Assembly (NCBI GenBank): GCA_947461985.1
Contig: CANHNT010000092.1
Location: 1 to 7,582, forward strand
From: Bacteroidota bacterium
GTDB taxonomy: Bacteria > Bacteroidota > Bacteroidia > Chitinophagales > Chitinophagaceae
DNA: 7,582 nt
Reading direction: 5' to 3'
Shown here piece after piece: positions 5,684 to 7,582 of the stretch. The notes under the pieces were generated by a model, which was not told where the DNA came from, searched no databases, and was given only the letters and a program-made list of their open reading frames with translations. The position numbers were made by a program, and so were the translations under genes. Numbering within the stretch: position 1 is the first letter of the stretch; every line of letters begins with the position of its first letter.

Positions 5684-7114
5684 ATGAGTCAAGATATTTT
5701 ACAAAAAAAGAATTTCTTTTTTATTGGTGTAGGTGGAGCAGGCATGAGTGCCATTGCACAATATTTAGCAGGCAATGGCAAAGTGGTGAAGGGCAGCGAT
5801 CGATTATTTAATTTCACAGAAAACGATTATATCAAAGCTCAATTGCAAAAAGAAAACATTGAATGTTTTTTGCAAGATGGCAGTGGCATTGATGAACATA
5901 CGGAAGCCATCGTCATTTCGACAGCCATTGAAGATACGAATGTAGAAATTGCAAAAGCAAAATCATTAAATATTCCAATAGTGATTCGTGCTGAATTATT
6001 GGCACAAATTTGCGCAAGCAAAAAAACAATTGCTATTGCTGGTACCTCAGGAAAGTCAACAACTACAGCTATGTTGTTTCATATTTTGTATGAAAACGGC
6101 GTAAGCCCTTCGTTAATAACAGGTGCAGGTTTGGCAAGTTTGCAACAAGATGGAAAAATTGGCAATGCCTATTGTGGCACTTCTGATTGGCTGTTAATTG
6201 AGGCTGATGAAAGTGATGGCACCTTGGTGAAATATAAACCAGAAGTTGGCTTGCTGTTAAGCATCGACAAAGACCATAAAGAAATGGATGAATTATTTGA
6301 AATTTTTCAAACATTTAAAAATAATACCAAAGGGCCATTTGTGGTGAACCAATCTCATCCGCTAGCAAAAAAATATTCTCAAAATAGTGCACAAGATTTT
6401 GGAGAAGGAACGCCTTTTGATGGTGTGAATTTTTCTCAACAAGGATTTGAAATTCAATTTGATGTCAGATGTCAGATGACAGATGACAGCCAAATTGAAA
6501 CCCAGACATCAGACATCCAGTATCTGACATCTATTAAAATTCCAACAATAGGAAAACACAACATGGAAAATGCATTGGCTTGCATAGCTGTTGCCAATAT
6601 TGTGGGAGTAAATGTGGAGCAATGTGCGAATGCGTTAAAAACTTATGGTGGAATTTATCGTCGCCATCAGCTTTTAGGGGTAAAAAATGGAGTAACAGTT
6701 ATTGATGATTATGCACACAATCCTGCAAAAATTGCCGCATCTATCAAGGCTTGTCAGCCTGTTGGAGATAAATTAGTCGCATGGTTTCAGCCCCATGGTT
6801 ATGGTCCTACTCGTTTTATTCGTAAAGAACTAGTGGAAGAAATTACTAACTCGTTAAGATCACAAGATGAAATTTGGATGAGTGAAATATACTATGCAGG
6901 AGGAACTGCAGTTAAGGATATATCTGCCAACGACATCATTAATGATTTGAAAGCAAATGGCGTAAATGCCTTTTTTGTTGAAGATAGAAAAGAATTGTTT
7001 GCTCAAATGAAACCAACCTTAAAAGAAAATACGGTATTGCTTTTAATGGGCGCAAGAGACCCAAGTTTGGAAAAATTTAGTAAAGAAGTTTATGAAATGA
7101 TGACTGATGTCTGA
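5684..7114 (+). CDS. MurC-type Mur ligase (UDP-N-acetylmuramate--L-alanine ligase-like)
   Basis: This 476-residue, three-domain Mur ligase belongs to the MurC/Mpl group. The N-terminal UDP-binding domain starts FFFIGVGGAGMSAIAQYL (11-28) with GSDR (37-40). The ATPase domain has the P-loop GTSGKSTTT (120-128), EADESDGT (173-180) and DKDH (195-198). The C-terminal domain starts after GKHNMENALA (290-299) and has DDYAHNP (341-347) and FQPHGYGPTR (368-377). MurC ligates L-Ala to UDP-MurNAc in the cytoplasm. The FQPH motif favours MurC over Mpl. However, Ser replaces His and Thr in the normal GTHGKTTTT loop, FQPHGYG differs from FQPHRYT, and MGARDPSLEKFSKEV ends the domain, so this may be a divergent paralogue with another amino-acid substrate. 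Residues 260-283 are encoded by a heptamer repeat insertion, and the last residues and stop lie in another array. Confidence 0.8.
   Translation: MSQDILQKKNFFFIGVGGAGMSAIAQYLAGNGKVVKGSDRLFNFTENDYIKAQLQKENIECFLQDGSGIDEHTEAIVISTAIEDTNVEIAKAKSLNIPIVIRAELLAQICASKKTIAIAGTSGKSTTTAMLFHILYENGVSPSLITGAGLASLQQDGKIGNAYCGTSDWLLIEADESDGTLVKYKPEVGLLLSIDKDHKEMDELFEIFQTFKNNTKGPFVVNQSHPLAKKYSQNSAQDFGEGTPFDGVNFSQQGFEIQFDVRCQMTDDSQIETQTSDIQYLTSIKIPTIGKHNMENALACIAVANIVGVNVEQCANALKTYGGIYRRHQLLGVKNGVTVIDDYAHNPAKIAASIKACQPVGDKLVAWFQPHGYGPTRFIRKELVEEITNSLRSQDEIWMSEIYYAGGTAVKDISANDIINDLKANGVNAFFVEDRKELFAQMKPTLKENTVLLLMGARDPSLEKFSKEVYEMMTDV
6461..6530 (+). repeat. Heptamer locus C: inverted pair of arrays inside the Mur ligase gene
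   Basis: The left arm has GATGTCA twice and GATGACA twice (6461-6488). The right arm has CAGACAT twice, CCAGTAT and CTGACAT (6503-6530). The centre is exactly 14 bases, so the whole 70 bases keep 7-base register. The left arm is the reverse complement of the CTGACAT type; GATGTCAGAT (6461-6470) pairs perfectly with ATCTGACATC (6522-6531). It is in frame and encodes roughly residues 260-283, just before the GKHN motif of the C-terminal domain, where MurC relatives have a short loop. Confidence 0.8.
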
Positions 7115-7126
7115 TAACGGATGCCA
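7099..7126 (-). repeat. Heptamer locus D, left arm
   Basis: On the plus strand the units are GATGACT, GATGTCT, GATAACG and GATGCCA, the reverse complement of the CTGACAT-type unit. The Mur ligase stop codon (TGA, 7112-7114) and its final codons Thr-Asp-Val lie in the first two units. It faces the right arm at 7161 across a 34-base AT-rich spacer. Confidence 0.7.
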
Positions 7127-7194
7127 GTTCTTTATTATAGTCAACTAATTTATATTTTACCTGACAATTGACATCTGACATCTGTCAACTTTTG
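7101..7194 (+). terminator. Possible hairpin terminator formed by the two arms of locus D
   Basis: TGACTGATGTCTGAT (7101-7115) pairs with 7173-7187 at 13 of 15 positions, and TGCCAG (7121-7126) can pair with CTGACA (7161-7166) using one G-T wobble. On the plus strand the stem is followed by CTTTTGTT. It lies between two convergent genes with no other terminator visible, so it may end the Mur ligase transcript. The stem is long and imperfect and the T-run short. Confidence 0.35.
7161..7191 (+). repeat. Heptamer locus D, right arm, four units plus CTT
   Basis: The units are CTGACAA, TTGACAT, CTGACAT and CTGTCAA in 7-base register, followed by CTTTTGT, the same kind of end as in arrays A and B. 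It stops at the final codon of the convergent thioredoxin-like gene. Confidence 0.75.
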
Positions 7195-7582
7195 TTACTT
7201 CCAAGTTCCTTTAAACTCTTTTTGGTATTCTTCAAATGGTTGTGTTTTATGGAAATTGCCTACAAAATAAGTAGCAATCAATTCCATATTGGGGACTTCT
7301 ATATAACCTGGTACTGGTTGAGGATTTGTAAAACCTTCATCAAAAAATAGGCTAGTAGGATAGCTAATTCGTTGTCCCATCCATTGAATAGCTAATTCGT
7401 TTGTTTTACTACCTTTTGAACGGCCATATTTTTTTCCATTATATAAAACCTCCTCGGCACGTTCAGCATTGAAATGAATGCAATAGAAATTTTTATTTAA
7501 ATAGTCAATTACATGTTGGTTAGTAAACGTTTTTTTATCCATCACTTTGCACCAGCCACACCAGTCGGTGTATACGTCCATG
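7195..7582 (-). CDS. Thioredoxin-like domain protein, 5' end cut by the window
   Basis: The visible 128 residues begin at the catalytic region: DVYTDWCGWCKVMDKKTF, with a WCGWC redox motif whose two Cys are at residues 8 and 11 of the visible part. The following NQHVIDYLNKNFYCIHFNAE fits the thioredoxin-like group (thioredoxin_7/DUF255-like) common in exported Bacteroidota proteins. YPTSLFFDE contains the cis-Pro loop (Tyr-Pro-Thr). After the core there is a C-terminal tail ending EYQKEFKGTWK. The Met at 7579-7581 sits where relatives have the interior of the first core strand, so the real start, and probably a signal peptide, lies beyond position 7582. A role in thiol-disulfide exchange outside the cytoplasm is inferred. 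It converges on the Mur ligase, with 80 bases between the stops. Confidence 0.8.
   Translation of the reverse strand, partial: MDVYTDWCGWCKVMDKKTFTNQHVIDYLNKNFYCIHFNAERAEEVLYNGKKYGRSKGSKTNELAIQWMGQRISYPTSLFFDEGFTNPQPVPGYIEVPNMELIATYFVGNFHKTQPFEEYQKEFKGTWK

Noticed and set aside
5839..6314. Two minus-strand reading frames inside the Mur ligase gene
   Set aside because: They are antisense to the conserved ATPase domain and have no upstream signals.
3105..7191. Heptamer arrays as CRISPR or as simple microsatellites
   Set aside because: The 7-bp units have no spacers, so CRISPR is excluded. The consistent four units, shared ends and inverted pairs are more organised than ordinary slippage.
7168..7350. 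Plus-strand frame of 60 codons at the right edge
   Set aside because: It starts inside heptamer locus D and is antisense to the thioredoxin-like gene.

Overview
The window looks like a chromosomal piece from a member of the Bacteroidota (Flavobacteriia, Sphingobacteriia or Chitinophagia type). The DNA is AT-rich and the genes lack clear Shine-Dalgarno sequences. Upstream boxes resemble the Bacteroidota -7 consensus TAnnTTTG. The proteins also fit: a DUF7935-like membrane protein next to a MurC-type ligase, a small outer-membrane barrel ending in Phe, an RDD protein, and a WCGWC thioredoxin. No rRNA, tRNA, CRISPR array, insertion sequence or prophage gene was found.

Layout. Positions 1-1296 (minus strand) form a very AT-rich accessory block: an antitoxin/toxin pair, then a secreted YD-repeat-like protein whose frame breaks at an A8 tract. 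Its second half runs off the left edge in another frame. Positions 1400-3070 (minus) hold fhs, formate-tetrahydrofolate ligase, full length but cut by one in-frame amber codon. A good terminator follows it. Positions 3218-3880 (plus) hold an outer-membrane beta-barrel protein with a strong terminator, convergent with an RDD membrane protein (3992-4837, minus). The 279-base gap at 4838-5116 has a possible gene remnant, a heptamer array and a promoter. Positions 5117-7114 (plus) are a probable two-gene operon: a DUF7935-like membrane protein and a MurC-type Mur ligase. Convergent with it at the right edge is a partial thioredoxin-like gene.

The most unusual signal is a dispersed family of 7-bp tandem arrays based on CTGACA(A/T). 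They occur in the fhs leader (3105-3132), before the DUF7935-like gene (5047-5074), inside the Mur ligase coding sequence (6461-6530) and between the two convergent genes on the right (7099-7126 and 7161-7188). Each array can be read as four heptamers; three end in CTT. At the last two loci two arrays face each other as an inverted pair. Inside the Mur ligase the pair adds about 24 codons in frame, and the one unit that would create an in-frame TGA has diverged. At the right-hand locus the array supplies the Mur ligase stop codon and a likely hairpin.

Functionally the genes are a mixture: one-carbon metabolism (apparently broken), envelope and cell-wall functions, and a toxin-antitoxin pair. 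The heptamer arrays are the feature the gene content does not explain. Whether this family has been described before cannot be decided from the sequence alone.
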